In this document: positions 8,252 through 17,164 of the stretch, one piece after another
Layout of the letters: the number at the start of each line of letters is the position of its first letter
Position numbering within the stretch: the first letter of the stretch is position 1
Source: Caulobacter vibrioides OR37
GTDB lineage: Bacteria; Pseudomonadota; Alphaproteobacteria; Caulobacterales; Caulobacteraceae
NCBI RefSeq assembly: GCF_000372645.1
Contig: NZ_APMP01000001.1
Span: forward strand, 1-64,000
Reading direction: 5' to 3'
DNA length: 64,000 nucleotides
The notes under the pieces: model-generated
What the model was told of the DNA's origin: nothing
What the model saw: only the letters and a program-made list of their open reading frames with translations
Database searches by the model: none
Program-made: the position numbers and the translations under genes

Positions 8252-9322
8252 ATGACGTTTCGCGTCATCCAGTGGGCCACGGGCGCCATGGGCAAGACCT
8301 GTCTGCGGGCGGTTCTCGACCATCCCGACATGACGCTTGTGGGCCTCTATGTGTACGGCGCGGCCAAGGCGGGGCGGGACGCGGGCGACATCGCCAAGCG
8401 CCCGGCGACCGGCGTCCTGGCGACCACGGACGTCGAAGCGATCCTGGCCCTGGACGCGGACGTCGTGATCCACTGCGCGCGCCTGGCGCCGCCTTACGGC
8501 TCGCACGACGCCGAGATCCTGCGCCTGCTGGAAAGTGGCAAGAACGTCATCAGTATCAACGGTTATAGCGATCCCCGCGCCTGGCGGGGCGAGCGGTTGG
8601 CGGCGTTGGAAGCGGCCTGTCGCAAGGGCGGAGCCAGCCTGATGGGCGCGGGCCTCAACCCCGGTTTCGCGGCCGAGCAGTTGGCGGTCGTCGCCAGCGG
8701 GATCTGCGCCGACATCGACGCCATCGAGGTGGTCGAGAGCGTCGACTGCCGCGCGGTGCGCAGCCCCGAATATGTCTTCGACGTCCTGGGCTTCGGTTCC
8801 GATCCGGCCAAGGTCGACCCGAACGATCCCGCCTGGGGACCGGCCTCGTCGCTGAACGGCATGTACGCCGAAACCCTGTCGGCGATGGCCAAGTCGATGG
8901 GCCTGTCCCTTTCGCGCATCGTTACCGAACACCGCGTGTTCGGCGCGACCGAAGCGCTTGAGGTCGCGGCAGGTACGATTGCGCAAGGGCGCGTGGCGCA
9001 TGTGAACTGGCGGTGGATCGGCCACGCCGAGGGCGATAGGCGGCTGATCATGTCGATCCACTGGTTCATGGAGCCAGCCCATCTGGACGAGGCCGATCCG
9101 CCGCTATGGCGGCTCAAGATCCAGGGGCGGCCCGGCGTGCGCATCGCTGTCGATCTCGATAAGCATCCCGAGGACAAGACGCCGACCACGGCCGAGCAGT
9201 GGGCGGTGGCGGGCAGCGTCATCAACGCCATTCCCGTGGTTTGCGCCGCAGAGCCCGGTCCGGTGACCCGGCCGCTGGCTACGCCGTTCCGGTTGAACCC
9301 AGACCGGAGGGCGCTGGCATGA
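8252..9322 (+). CDS. DapB-like NAD(P)-dependent dehydrogenase
   Basis: A 356-residue oxidoreductase with a dihydrodipicolinate-reductase-type Rossmann domain (VIQWATGAMGK near the N-terminus) and the longer C-terminal region typical of the 2,4-diaminopentanoate-dehydrogenase-like group. Such proteins recur in terpenoid, steroid and aromatic catabolic clusters, but their reactions are poorly known. ATG follows GGGAGGAGGC. The stop overlaps the next SDR start by four bases, so the two are translationally coupled. An island dyad site lies 38 bp upstream. Confidence 0.75.
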   Translation: MTFRVIQWATGAMGKTCLRAVLDHPDMTLVGLYVYGAAKAGRDAGDIAKRPATGVLATTDVEAILALDADVVIHCARLAPPYGSHDAEILRLLESGKNVISINGYSDPRAWRGERLAALEAACRKGGASLMGAGLNPGFAAEQLAVVASGICADIDAIEVVESVDCRAVRSPEYVFDVLGFGSDPAKVDPNDPAWGPASSLNGMYAETLSAMAKSMGLSLSRIVTEHRVFGATEALEVAAGTIAQGRVAHVNWRWIGHAEGDRRLIMSIHWFMEPAHLDEADPPLWRLKIQGRPGVRIAVDLDKHPEDKTPTTAEQWAVAGSVINAIPVVCAAEPGPVTRPLATPFRLNPDRRALA

Positions 9323-10224
9323 CCGGCGGCGCGGATCTGGAAGGGCGGGTTGTCATCGTCACCGGGGCCGGCAAGGGCCTGGGGCGCGCCTACGCTCTGG
9401 ACCTGGCGCGGCGGGGTGCGCGGGTGGTCGTCAACAACCGATGGACGGACAGGGCCCAGCCGTCCTCCGCCGAGGCGGTGGTCGCCGAGATCCGCGCCAT
9501 GGGCGGCCAGGCGATCGCCGATCATGGCGAGGCCGAGCTGGCCGAGACCGGTCAGGCCTTGGTGGACCTGGCGCTCTCGACGTTTGGTCGGCTGGACGCG
9601 GTGGTCTCCAACGCCGGCGTGCCCCAGACCGCGCGCCTGCATCGCCAGACGGCCGAAGACTTCCAGCGCGTTTTCGACATCAATTTCCAAGGGGCCTTCC
9701 ATCTGGTCCACGCGGCCTGGAGCGCGCTGTGCGCGGCGCCGGCCGGACGCATCGTGCTCAGCGCCTCCTCGGCGGGACTGCACGGCGGCGACGGCATGGC
9801 GGCCTACGCCTCGTCCAAGGCCGCGCTGATCGGCCTTGTGCGTGGCCTGGCCGTCGAGGGGCGACAGCGCGGCCTGATGATCAACGCCATCGCCCCCTAT
9901 GCCGCGACGGCGATGACCACGCCCCACCTGTCGGCGCCGCTGGCCGAGCGGATGGATCCGGCCGACGTCGCGCCGCTGGTCTCCTGGCTAGTCAGCGAAG
10001 CTTGCGACATCAGCGGACAGACTCTGATCTCGGGCGGCGGGCGCCTGCGCGCGGCTTGGGCAGTCGAGGGGCCGCCGGTGCGGCTGGACGACGATACCGG
10101 CGCGGCGGTTCGCCTCGCGCTCGCGGAGGGGCCGCGCGAGACCTACGAGGACGCGCATCAGGCCTTCGCCGCCTTCATGGACGGCCGGCCGGCGTTGCGC
10201 GCCAGGCCGGAACTTCGGGATTGA
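9319..10224 (+). CDS. Short-chain dehydrogenase/reductase
   Basis: A 301-residue SDR. VTGAGKGLGRAYA is the TGxxxGxG cofactor loop, NNR at the end of the second strand suggests NAD(P) specificity like the HSD17B4 group, SNAG follows, and YASSK is the catalytic YxxxK. A C-terminal tail of about 60 residues extends beyond the usual fold, as in bifunctional 3-hydroxyacyl-CoA dehydrogenase relatives. The start is the ATG overlapping the previous stop (ATGA). It is a likely hydroxyacyl-CoA or alcohol dehydrogenase step in the island pathway. Confidence 0.85.
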   Translation: MTGGADLEGRVVIVTGAGKGLGRAYALDLARRGARVVVNNRWTDRAQPSSAEAVVAEIRAMGGQAIADHGEAELAETGQALVDLALSTFGRLDAVVSNAGVPQTARLHRQTAEDFQRVFDINFQGAFHLVHAAWSALCAAPAGRIVLSASSAGLHGGDGMAAYASSKAALIGLVRGLAVEGRQRGLMINAIAPYAATAMTTPHLSAPLAERMDPADVAPLVSWLVSEACDISGQTLISGGGRLRAAWAVEGPPVRLDDDTGAAVRLALAEGPRETYEDAHQAFAAFMDGRPALRARPELRD

Positions 10225-10268
10225 AACAACGACGCGGCGGACGCCGCGCGCAGGGTGAGGAAACGATC

Positions 10269-11489
10269 ATGGTCTACATTCTGGGCGGCTGGCAGAGCGA
10301 CTTCTCCCGCAACTGGGCGCGCGAGGGCATGGAGGTGGTCGACGGCTTCGCCGAGGCGGTCGAGAACGGCCTTGAGGCCGTGGGCCTGGACGCCAAGGAC
10401 GTCGAGAGCGGGCACGTCGGCAATTTCGTCGCCGAGCTGTTCGCCAACCAGGGCCTGCTGGGCGGCTTCTTCGGGCAGGTGCATCCCGACTTCGACGGCC
10501 TGCCGACCGCGCGGCACGAGGCGGCCTGCGCCTCGGGTTCGGTCGCCATCCTGGCCGCGAGCGCAGAGATCGAGGCCGGACGCTACGACCTGGCCTGCGT
10601 GGTTGGCCTGGAGCAGATGCGCAACGTGCCCGGCCAGCGCGCGGCCGAATATCTGGGCGCGGCCGCCTGGACCGGCCACGAGTTCCAGGACGCCACCTAC
10701 CTGTGGCCCAGGGCCTTCTCCGATCTCGCCGACGAGTACGACCGCCGCTATGGCCTGAAGTACGAGCATCTGATGCGCATCGCCGAGATCAATTTCGCCA
10801 ACGGCAAGCGCAATCCCAACGCCCAGACGCGGCAGTGGGCGTTCAACGACAAGAGCTTCACCGCCAACGACGAGTTCAATCCGGTGGTCGAGGGGCGCAC
10901 GCGCAAGCAGGATTGCGGCCAGGTGACCGACGGCGCGGCCGTGATCTTCCTGGCGTCCGAGACGCGCGCCGCCGAATACGCCGCAAAGCGCGGCGTTTCG
11001 CTGGAGAGCTTGCCGCGCATCAAGGGTTGGGGCCATCGCTCGGCGCCGATCTCATACGGGACCAAGGTGCGGGCGAGCGCCGACAACCCCTATGTCTTCC
11101 CGCAGGTGCGTCGGGCGATCGAGGACGCGCGGGCGAGGGCGGGCGTGACCGACCTTGGCCAAATCGACGTGGTCGAGACCCACGACTGCTTCACCGCCAC
11201 CGAATACATGGCCATCGATCATCTGGGCCTGACCGCCCCGGGCGAGTCCTGGAAGGCGATCGAGGCGGGCGATATCGAGATCGGCGGCAAGCTGCCGATC
11301 AACCCGTCCGGCGGGCTGATCGGCCTGGGCCATCCCGTCGGCGCCACCGGCGTTCGCATGGCCCTGGACGCCTTCAAGCAGGTCACCGGCCAGGCCGGCG
11401 ACTATCAGGTCGAAGGCGCCAAGACCTGCCAGACCCTGAACATCGGCGGATCGACCACCACGACGGTCAGCCTGGTCGTGGGGGTCTGA
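10269..11489 (+). CDS. SCP-x type thiolase
   Basis: A 406-residue thiolase of the sterol-carrier-protein-x/lipid-transfer group. HEAACASGS carries the nucleophilic cysteine, THDCF the family-specific HDCF motif, and GLGHPVGATG the catalytic histidine. Such thiolases cleave branched or steroid-side-chain 3-ketoacyl-CoA, or catalyse retro-aldol-like reactions. ATG follows GGTGAGGAAACG. The next CoA ligase gene starts 2 bp after its stop. It appears catalytically complete, unlike the second thiolase at 22125-23333. Confidence 0.85.
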   Translation: MVYILGGWQSDFSRNWAREGMEVVDGFAEAVENGLEAVGLDAKDVESGHVGNFVAELFANQGLLGGFFGQVHPDFDGLPTARHEAACASGSVAILAASAEIEAGRYDLACVVGLEQMRNVPGQRAAEYLGAAAWTGHEFQDATYLWPRAFSDLADEYDRRYGLKYEHLMRIAEINFANGKRNPNAQTRQWAFNDKSFTANDEFNPVVEGRTRKQDCGQVTDGAAVIFLASETRAAEYAAKRGVSLESLPRIKGWGHRSAPISYGTKVRASADNPYVFPQVRRAIEDARARAGVTDLGQIDVVETHDCFTATEYMAIDHLGLTAPGESWKAIEAGDIEIGGKLPINPSGGLIGLGHPVGATGVRMALDAFKQVTGQAGDYQVEGAKTCQTLNIGGSTTTTVSLVVGV

Positions 11490-11491
11490 CC

Positions 11492-13282
11492 ATGGTCGAC
11501 ATCCTGGAAAAGCCGCGCCTGGCGCCGTTCCGGCCGACCGACCTGATGCCGGTCGACCTTGACGTCGAGCGCCGCGCCGACGGCGCGATCCTGATCCGCT
11601 CCCGCGTGCCCTTGGCGCCGCACGACCCCAACCTGCCGCGCGCCTTCGCCGAGCGGGCGGCCAAGAGCGGCGACTGGCCGGCCCTTGCCCATCGCGGCCC
11701 GGACGGCCAGTGGTCCTACACCCGCTTCGCCGATCTGAAGCGCGACATGGACGCGGCGACCCAGTGGTTGATCGACCTTCCGGAAAAGGGACCGGTGCTG
11801 ATCCTGGCCGGCAACACCCGCGCCTTTGCGGTGATCAGCTTCGCGGCCCTGGCTTCGGGCCGGAGCGCCTGCCCGGTGAGCACGACTTACGCGGCCCTGG
11901 GCGGCGACTACGGCCGCCTGGCCCATGTCATCGATAAGGTGAAGCCGGGTGTCATCTTTGCCGAAAATACAAAGGCTTGCGCGGCCGCCTTGTCGGCGCT
12001 CGACCTTGGCGGGGCGGTGATCGTCACCGGCGACCCGGAAGGCCTGGGCAAGCCGGCCATCGCCTATTACGCCATCCTGGAAACGCCCGTGACCGCCGAG
12101 GTCGACGCCCGCATCGCCAGCTTGCGTCCCGAGGATCGCGCGCTGCTGATGCTGACCTCGGGCTCGACCGGCCTGCCCAAGGTGGTGCCGATCACCTTCG
12201 CCAACCTGGCCGCCAACACGACCCAGTGCATCCAGACCATCGGCAAGGCGGCCGGCTGGGACAGCGTCATGCTGGATTGGCTGCCCTGGCACCACGCCGC
12301 CGGCGCCTTCGTGTTGCGGGCGACCCTGCTGGAGGGCGGTGTGCTCTACATCGACGACGGCAAGCCCGCGCCCGGTCTATTCGAGACCTCGATCGCCAAT
12401 CTGCGTGAGATCTCGGTCCGCTATTTCAACAATGTGCCGCTGGGCTACGCCATGCTGGTCGACGCCTTGGAGCGTGATCCGGTGCTGCGGACCGCCTTCT
12501 TCAAGGACATGCGGCTGATGCTGTATGGCGGCGCGGGCCTGTCCCAGAGCGTCCATGACCGCCTGCAGGCCATGGCCGTGGCCGAGACCGGCCACCGGAT
12601 CATGATGACCAGCGGCTATGGTATGACCGAGACGGTCTCGGCCTTCATGGTCATCCATTTCGAGAGCGACAAGGTCGGCATCGGCCTTCCGGCGCCGGGC
12701 GCGGTCGTCAAGCTATGGCCGGTCGGCGACCGGTACGAGGTGCGGGTGAAGGGCCCGCAGGTGACGGCCGGCTATCTGGACGAGCCGGAAAAGACCGCGG
12801 CGGCGTTCGACGACGAGGGCTACTACCGCACCGGCGATCTGGCGGTGTTCCACGATCCGAACGATCCGACCCAGGGCCTGGCCTTCGCCGGCCGCGCGGC
12901 CGAGGAGTTCAAGCTGTCCAGCGGAACCTGGGTCTATGGCGGCGCGCTGCGGGAGGGGCTGTTGCGCGCCCTGTCGCCGCACGTCACGGACTTGGTGCTG
13001 TGCGACGACGGCCGGCCCTATCTGGGCGTGATGCTGTGGACCAAGGGCGAGGTTGATCCAGCGGATATCGCCGAGCGGCTGCGGGCCTTCAACGCCGGCC
13101 AAACAGGCGGCGCCGCGCGGGTGCGCCGAGCCCTGGTCCTGACCACGCCGCCGGACGCCAACGCCCACGAGATCTCGGACAAGGGCACGATCAATCGACG
13201 CGCGGTCATCGACCGGCGCGTCGGCGAGGTCGAGCGCCTGTTCGCCGAAAGCCCCGACGCCGGGGTGATCGACCTTTCCTGA
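11492..13282 (+). CDS. Feruloyl-CoA synthetase-like acyl-CoA ligase
   Basis: A 596-residue ANL-family ligase. LTSGSTGLPKVVP is the phosphate loop, GYGMTET the A5 motif and YYRTGDLA the A7 motif. The C-terminal part, EEFKLSSGTWVYGGALRE, matches the layout special to feruloyl-CoA synthases rather than generic fatty-acyl ligases. It probably activates an aryl or cyclic acid to its CoA ester. Its start lies 2 bp after the thiolase stop, so the two genes are surely coupled. It is the second CoA ligase of the island, suggesting two acid intermediates or substrates. Confidence 0.85.
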   Translation: MVDILEKPRLAPFRPTDLMPVDLDVERRADGAILIRSRVPLAPHDPNLPRAFAERAAKSGDWPALAHRGPDGQWSYTRFADLKRDMDAATQWLIDLPEKGPVLILAGNTRAFAVISFAALASGRSACPVSTTYAALGGDYGRLAHVIDKVKPGVIFAENTKACAAALSALDLGGAVIVTGDPEGLGKPAIAYYAILETPVTAEVDARIASLRPEDRALLMLTSGSTGLPKVVPITFANLAANTTQCIQTIGKAAGWDSVMLDWLPWHHAAGAFVLRATLLEGGVLYIDDGKPAPGLFETSIANLREISVRYFNNVPLGYAMLVDALERDPVLRTAFFKDMRLMLYGGAGLSQSVHDRLQAMAVAETGHRIMMTSGYGMTETVSAFMVIHFESDKVGIGLPAPGAVVKLWPVGDRYEVRVKGPQVTAGYLDEPEKTAAAFDDEGYYRTGDLAVFHDPNDPTQGLAFAGRAAEEFKLSSGTWVYGGALREGLLRALSPHVTDLVLCDDGRPYLGVMLWTKGEVDPADIAERLRAFNAGQTGGAARVRRALVLTTPPDANAHEISDKGTINRRAVIDRRVGEVERLFAESPDAGVIDLS

Positions 13283-13366
13283 GATCGTCTGGAATTTCAC
13301 GCGATCGATCATAAGCTTGAACGAAGAACATGACGTCAGCGAGAGCGCGGCGTCGGGGGAGATTTC

Positions 13367-14176
13367 ATGCCGGACTACCTGCTGATACCGATCGTCAACG
13401 CCGGGGTGATCCTGGCCCTGTTCGTCGCGGCCTGGGCGATCTGCGTGGCCCAGCGCGACTGCACGCCCGTCGACAGCCTGTGGGGACTGGGCATGGGGGC
13501 GGTGGCGATTTCGACCTATGTCCAGACCGGCGGCGGCACGCCGCATCGTATGGCGATGACGGCGATCTGCGTGGCGTGGGCGCTGCGCCTGGGCGGCTAC
13601 ATGCTGTGGCGTTGGCGCGATCATGGGCCCGACGGCCGCTATGTCCGGATGCTGGACAAGGCCAAGGCCGAGCGTGGCTGGGGCTATGGCTACGCCGCCT
13701 TCCGCCTGGTGTTCGCGCTGCAGATGCCGCTGCTATGGCTGGTCTGCCTTCCGGTGCAGCTGGGCCAGCTGTCCGGCGCGCCCGCGACCTTGGGACCGCA
13801 GGGCCTGGCCGGCGCCGGCCTGGCGATCTTCGGCCTGATCTTCGAGAGTGTCGCCGACTGGCAACTGGTGCGGTTCCGCAAGACCCCCGCCAACGCCGGC
13901 CAAGTGATGGACAAGGGTCTGTGGCGCTATACCCGCCACCCGAACTATTTCGGCGACGCCTGTGTCTGGTTTGGGCTGTGGGTGATGGCCGCGACGACGC
14001 CGATCGGCGCGCTGTCGGTGATCGGTCCGGCGTGGCTGGTCTTCACCCTGACCCGTTGGAGCGGCGTGCCGACCGTCGAAGGCCGCATGAAGCGCAAGAA
14101 GCCCGGCTATGAGGACTATATGCGCCGCACCTCGGGCTTCTTCCCCTGGCCGCCCAAGCGTCCGGAGAGCGTCTGA
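13367..14176 (+). CDS. DUF1295 membrane protein (steroid 5-alpha-reductase superfamily)
   Basis: A 269-residue protein with about six hydrophobic helices and the family signature DKGLWRYTRHPNYFGD, ending YMRRTSGFFPWPPKRP. DUF1295 proteins are related to the 3-oxo-5-alpha-steroid 4-dehydrogenase/isoprenylcysteine methyltransferase group and are thought to reduce enone double bonds or act on lipids at the membrane. In this island it may reduce a ring or side-chain enone. ATG follows GGGGGAGATTTC. The next gene begins 3 bp after the stop. Confidence 0.82.
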   Translation: MPDYLLIPIVNAGVILALFVAAWAICVAQRDCTPVDSLWGLGMGAVAISTYVQTGGGTPHRMAMTAICVAWALRLGGYMLWRWRDHGPDGRYVRMLDKAKAERGWGYGYAAFRLVFALQMPLLWLVCLPVQLGQLSGAPATLGPQGLAGAGLAIFGLIFESVADWQLVRFRKTPANAGQVMDKGLWRYTRHPNYFGDACVWFGLWVMAATTPIGALSVIGPAWLVFTLTRWSGVPTVEGRMKRKKPGYEDYMRRTSGFFPWPPKRPESV

Positions 14177-14179
14177 GCG

Positions 14180-15097
14180 ATGGCCCTGCCTCAAGCCATC
14201 GCCGACCGGCTGCGCATCCCCGCCATCGCCGCCCCGATGTTCCTGGTTTCGGGCGTCGACATGGTGCTGGGCGCCTGCCGCGCGGGAATCATCGGTTCGT
14301 TCCCGGCCAACAACGCCCGCACGCTGGAGGACTTCGACGCCTGGCTGGGCCAGATCGGCGGCGCGCTGGAGCCTGGGACGCCTTGGGCCGTCAATGTGAT
14401 GGTCCATGGCTCCTATGCGCGCCGCGACGAGGAAATGGCGCTGATCCTCAAGCATCGGCCGCCGATCGTCATCACGGCTCTGGGCGCGCCCAGCGGCGTG
14501 GTGGACGCCGTGAAGGGCTATGGCGGGCTGGTGTTCGCCGACGTCAATTCGCTGACCCACGCCCGCAAGGCCGCGGCGGCGGGCGTCGACGGGCTGGTGC
14601 TGGTGGCTTCCGGCGCCGGCGGCCACACCGGCCCGCTGGCCGCCTTCGCCTTCGCCCCGGCGGTGCGCGAGATCTTCAACGGCGTCATCGTGCTGGGCGG
14701 CGGCATCGGGCTGGGACGGGCGATCCGCGCGGCCGAGCTGCTGGGCGCGGATCTGGCCTATCTGGGCACCCGGCTGATCGCCTGCGCCGAGAGCATCGCC
14801 GACCCGGCCTATAAGCGGATGCTGGTCGAGGCCGAGATCGAGGACATCGTCACCTCGGCCGCCCTGACCGGCATACCGGCCAACTGGCTGCGCCAGAGCC
14901 TGGCCGCCGCCGGCTTCGATCCGGCGATGCTGACCGGCAAGGCGGAGATCAAGCTGGGGCGGCCCGAGGAGACGGCCAAGCGCTGGAAGGACGTCTGGTC
15001 GGCGGGCCACGGCGTCGGCGCGGTGCGGGGCATCGAGCCGATCGCCGACATCGTCGACGACCTGGTCAGGGACTACGCCCAGGCGCGGGCGCGGTGA
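14180..15097 (+). CDS. Nitronate monooxygenase-like FMN enzyme
   Basis: A 305-residue TIM-barrel flavoprotein of the 2-nitropropane dioxygenase/nitronate monooxygenase group. IPAIAAPMFLVSG is the N-terminal strand, ASGAGGHTGP the FMN-phosphate loop with the conserved histidine, and GGGIGLGRAI a second phosphate-contact segment. In catabolic clusters such proteins often serve as enoyl-CoA or enone reductases rather than nitronate oxidases. It is directly coupled to the DUF1295 reductase upstream, so both may act on the same ring system. Confidence 0.8.
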   Translation: MALPQAIADRLRIPAIAAPMFLVSGVDMVLGACRAGIIGSFPANNARTLEDFDAWLGQIGGALEPGTPWAVNVMVHGSYARRDEEMALILKHRPPIVITALGAPSGVVDAVKGYGGLVFADVNSLTHARKAAAAGVDGLVLVASGAGGHTGPLAAFAFAPAVREIFNGVIVLGGGIGLGRAIRAAELLGADLAYLGTRLIACAESIADPAYKRMLVEAEIEDIVTSAALTGIPANWLRQSLAAAGFDPAMLTGKAEIKLGRPEETAKRWKDVWSAGHGVGAVRGIEPIADIVDDLVRDYAQARAR

Positions 15098-15191
15098 GGC
15101 GGCGCCGGCGCGACCGTTTGCGCCCGCGCCGGGTTCTGCGTACAGACGGTCAACCGGGGCGAACGACGCGCCCCGCCGAACCTGGGTCGCC

Positions 15192-16163
15192 ATGGCGGAA
15201 GATAGCAGCGGGGACAGCCAAGCGCCCCGCGCCCTGAACCAACTCGTGCAGGCCAACTCCGCGACGCGCGCGCTGAACATCCTCGGCGACCGCTGGACCC
15301 TGATGATCCTGTACCTGGCGTTCTCGGGCGTGCGGCGGTTCGACGATTTCCAGGGACGGATCGGCCTGGCGCGCAGCCTGTTGACGGACCGCCTCAAGCG
15401 CCTTCAGGCCGCGGGCGTTCTGGTCAAGAGACCGTATGCCGAGCGCCCCACCTGGCACGAATACCGCCTGACCGAGATGGGGCGGGACCTCTACAGCGTG
15501 GCCCTGGCGCTGATCGGCTGGGAGCGACGCTGGTTCTTTGATCCGTGCAACCCGATCCACCGACTGCGCCATAGCTGTGGGGCCGAGTTCACGCCCCAGC
15601 TGCGTTGCGGCTGCTGTCGCCAGCCGGTCGGACCGCGCGATGTGGTCGGCGAGCCCGGGCCGGGCGCGGGTTATGAACCCTCGCCGCCGCCTCGCGTCCA
15701 GCGCCGCTCGATCGTGCCGTCCGAGGGGCTGAATCGGGGCAATCCGATGCTGGACCGGGCCTTTCAGGTGCTTGGCGACCGCTGGACCAGTCATGTGATC
15801 GCCTCGGCCTTCCTGGGGCGTCGGCGGTTCAACGAATTCCAGGAGGCGATGGGCATCGCGCCGAACATCCTGGCCGATCGGCTGGCGCGACTGGTTGAAC
15901 TGGGCGTGCTGCGGCGCGACCTCTACCAGACGCGCCCGGACCGCTGGGAATACCGGCTGACCGAGGAGGGCAGGGGGCTGCACCCGCTGATCATCGAGCT
16001 TAACCGCTGGGGCGACCGCTGGCTGGCCAAGCCGGAAGGCGCGCCGCTGATCCTGCGCCATATTGCCTGCGGACACCCGCTGGACCCCCAGATCGTCTGC
16101 GACCAGTGCGGCGAGCCGGCCAATCTCGATACGGTGCGCGCGCCGGCCGCCGACGGGGTTTAG
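15192..16163 (+). CDS. Tandem HxlR-type winged-helix regulator 2
   Basis: A 323-residue paralogue of the regulator at 7224. Two HxlR domains are present: one begins RALNILGDRWTLMILYLAF and ends LIGWERRW; the second begins RAFQVLGDRWTSHVIASAF and ends LNRWGDRWL. Each is followed by a Cys segment, CGCCRQPVGPRDV (Cys139, 141, 142) and CDQCGEPANLDTV (Cys303, Cys306). Both domains keep the LGDRW signature, better conserved than in regulator 1. The gene closes the rightward operon. Its stop overlaps by four bases the stop of a convergent SnoaL-like gene. It is probably a second regulator of the island. Confidence 0.82.
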   Translation: MAEDSSGDSQAPRALNQLVQANSATRALNILGDRWTLMILYLAFSGVRRFDDFQGRIGLARSLLTDRLKRLQAAGVLVKRPYAERPTWHEYRLTEMGRDLYSVALALIGWERRWFFDPCNPIHRLRHSCGAEFTPQLRCGCCRQPVGPRDVVGEPGPGAGYEPSPPPRVQRRSIVPSEGLNRGNPMLDRAFQVLGDRWTSHVIASAFLGRRRFNEFQEAMGIAPNILADRLARLVELGVLRRDLYQTRPDRWEYRLTEEGRGLHPLIIELNRWGDRWLAKPEGAPLILRHIACGHPLDPQIVCDQCGEPANLDTVRAPAADGV

Positions 16164-16669
16164 CGGGCCACGGGGCGCCCGATCATCTCCTTGACCTCTT
16201 CGGAGAGCGGCTCGCCGTTCTTCATGGCGATGCTCAGGCGGCCGTCGAAATATTCGCGCCACTCGTGGATCAGCTCGCCCCGGAACTCCAGGCTGCCGGC
16301 GTAGGGGATGGCGATGTGCTCGCCGGTATGGAACCAGAACTCATCCACCCCTTCCATGAACAGGCGGTGGTCGTTCTCGGCGTAGTCGAAGATCCGCCAG
16401 GCGTTGGTCTTGATCTTGGCGGCCATGGCGGTCAGCGCCTGGCGCATCGCCGCCTTGCCTCGGATCGCCGGCGCGAAGCCGCCCGAGTTGCGCCAGACGA
16501 TGTCGTCGGTGACGTGGGCCAGAACACCCTCGACGTCCTGCTTCTTCCAGGCGGCGATGACGGCTTCGAGCACTTGGAACTTGGTCATGGGAACGGTTGC
16601 TTTCGCCAGGGTGGGGACAGTGGCCAGGCCCAGGGCGCCGGCGACGAAGGCGCGGCGGTGCGGCGTCAT
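16160..16669 (-). CDS. Exported SnoaL/limonene-epoxide-hydrolase-like protein
   Basis: A 169-residue NTF2-fold protein with an N-terminal RRAFVAGALGLATV segment resembling a Tat signal. It keeps the second catalytic aspartate of limonene-1,2-epoxide hydrolases in WREYFD and the first in FMEGVDEF, but the arginine of the ERxD triad is glycine (EGVD). An asparagine in DIVWRN sits where the hydrolase water-binding Asn is expected. It could be an altered epoxide hydrolase, an isomerase or a binding protein. Its ATG overlaps the stop of the next paralogue upstream, in the operon led by the TonB receptor. Confidence 0.75.
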   Translation of the reverse strand: MTPHRRAFVAGALGLATVPTLAKATVPMTKFQVLEAVIAAWKKQDVEGVLAHVTDDIVWRNSGGFAPAIRGKAAMRQALTAMAAKIKTNAWRIFDYAENDHRLFMEGVDEFWFHTGEHIAIPYAGSLEFRGELIHEWREYFDGRLSIAMKNGEPLSEEVKEMIGRPVAR

Positions 16670-17097
16670 CGGCCGGCCTTCCGCGCGAGCAGGGCCTCGA
16701 CCTGCGCGGTGAAGGGTTCACCGGCCTTCTGGGCGGCGATGACGCCCAGGTCGACATAGTCGCGCCAGCCGATGATCAGGTCGCCTTGGAACTCCAGCAC
16801 CCCGGCATAGGGCACGGCCATGCGCTTGCCGTCGGTCGTGCGGTAGTCGTCGACGCCCTCCAGGAACAGCAGGTTCCCGGCCTCGGCGTGGTTGAAGATC
16901 CGCCACTGGATGTCGTGCATGTCGGCCTGGAAGCGCCGAAGCAGCTTCTCGGCCCCGGCCTTGCCGCGCACCGGCGGCATGCCCGGCGCGGCGTAGTGCC
17001 AGACGATGTCGTCGGCCATGTGGGCCAGCACCGCCTCGACATCCTTGGCCTGCCAGGCGGCGATCACCTCGGAGAGGATGGAAAACAATCGAGCCAT
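16666..17097 (-). CDS. SnoaL/limonene-epoxide-hydrolase-like protein
   Basis: A 143-residue cytoplasmic NTF2-fold protein, paralogous to the gene directly downstream. The segment FLEGVDDY again has Gly in place of the catalytic Arg, while WRDYVD keeps the second aspartate. ATG follows GGAGTGAC. It lies 67 bp after the TonB receptor stop and overlaps the following gene by four bases, so the order is receptor, paralogue, paralogue. A role on a cyclic epoxide or ketone intermediate is inferred only from fold and context. Confidence 0.75.
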   Translation of the reverse strand: MARLFSILSEVIAAWQAKDVEAVLAHMADDIVWHYAAPGMPPVRGKAGAEKLLRRFQADMHDIQWRIFNHAEAGNLLFLEGVDDYRTTDGKRMAVPYAGVLEFQGDLIIGWRDYVDLGVIAAQKAGEPFTAQVEALLARKAGR

Positions 17098-17164
17098 GTC
17101 ACTCCGCTCGGGAAGGAAGGGGGCACCGGACGCGACGAGGCGACCGGCGCTCGGGACGGGACGT

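Noticed and set aside
9441..10268. N-terminal extension of the SCP-x thiolase reading frame
   Set aside because: The extension runs through the SDR gene in another frame and is Arg/Gly-rich; the ATG at 10269 with a ribosome site begins the thiolase homology.
10703..11491. N-terminal extension of the feruloyl-CoA-synthetase-like frame
   Set aside because: It is a shadow inside the thiolase gene; the true start is 2 bp after the thiolase stop.
13283..13366. CATAAGCTTGAAC before the DUF1295 gene as another island dyad
   Set aside because: It shares the CAAGCTTATG string with the flank of site c, but the CTTG-N5-CAAG arms are not present.
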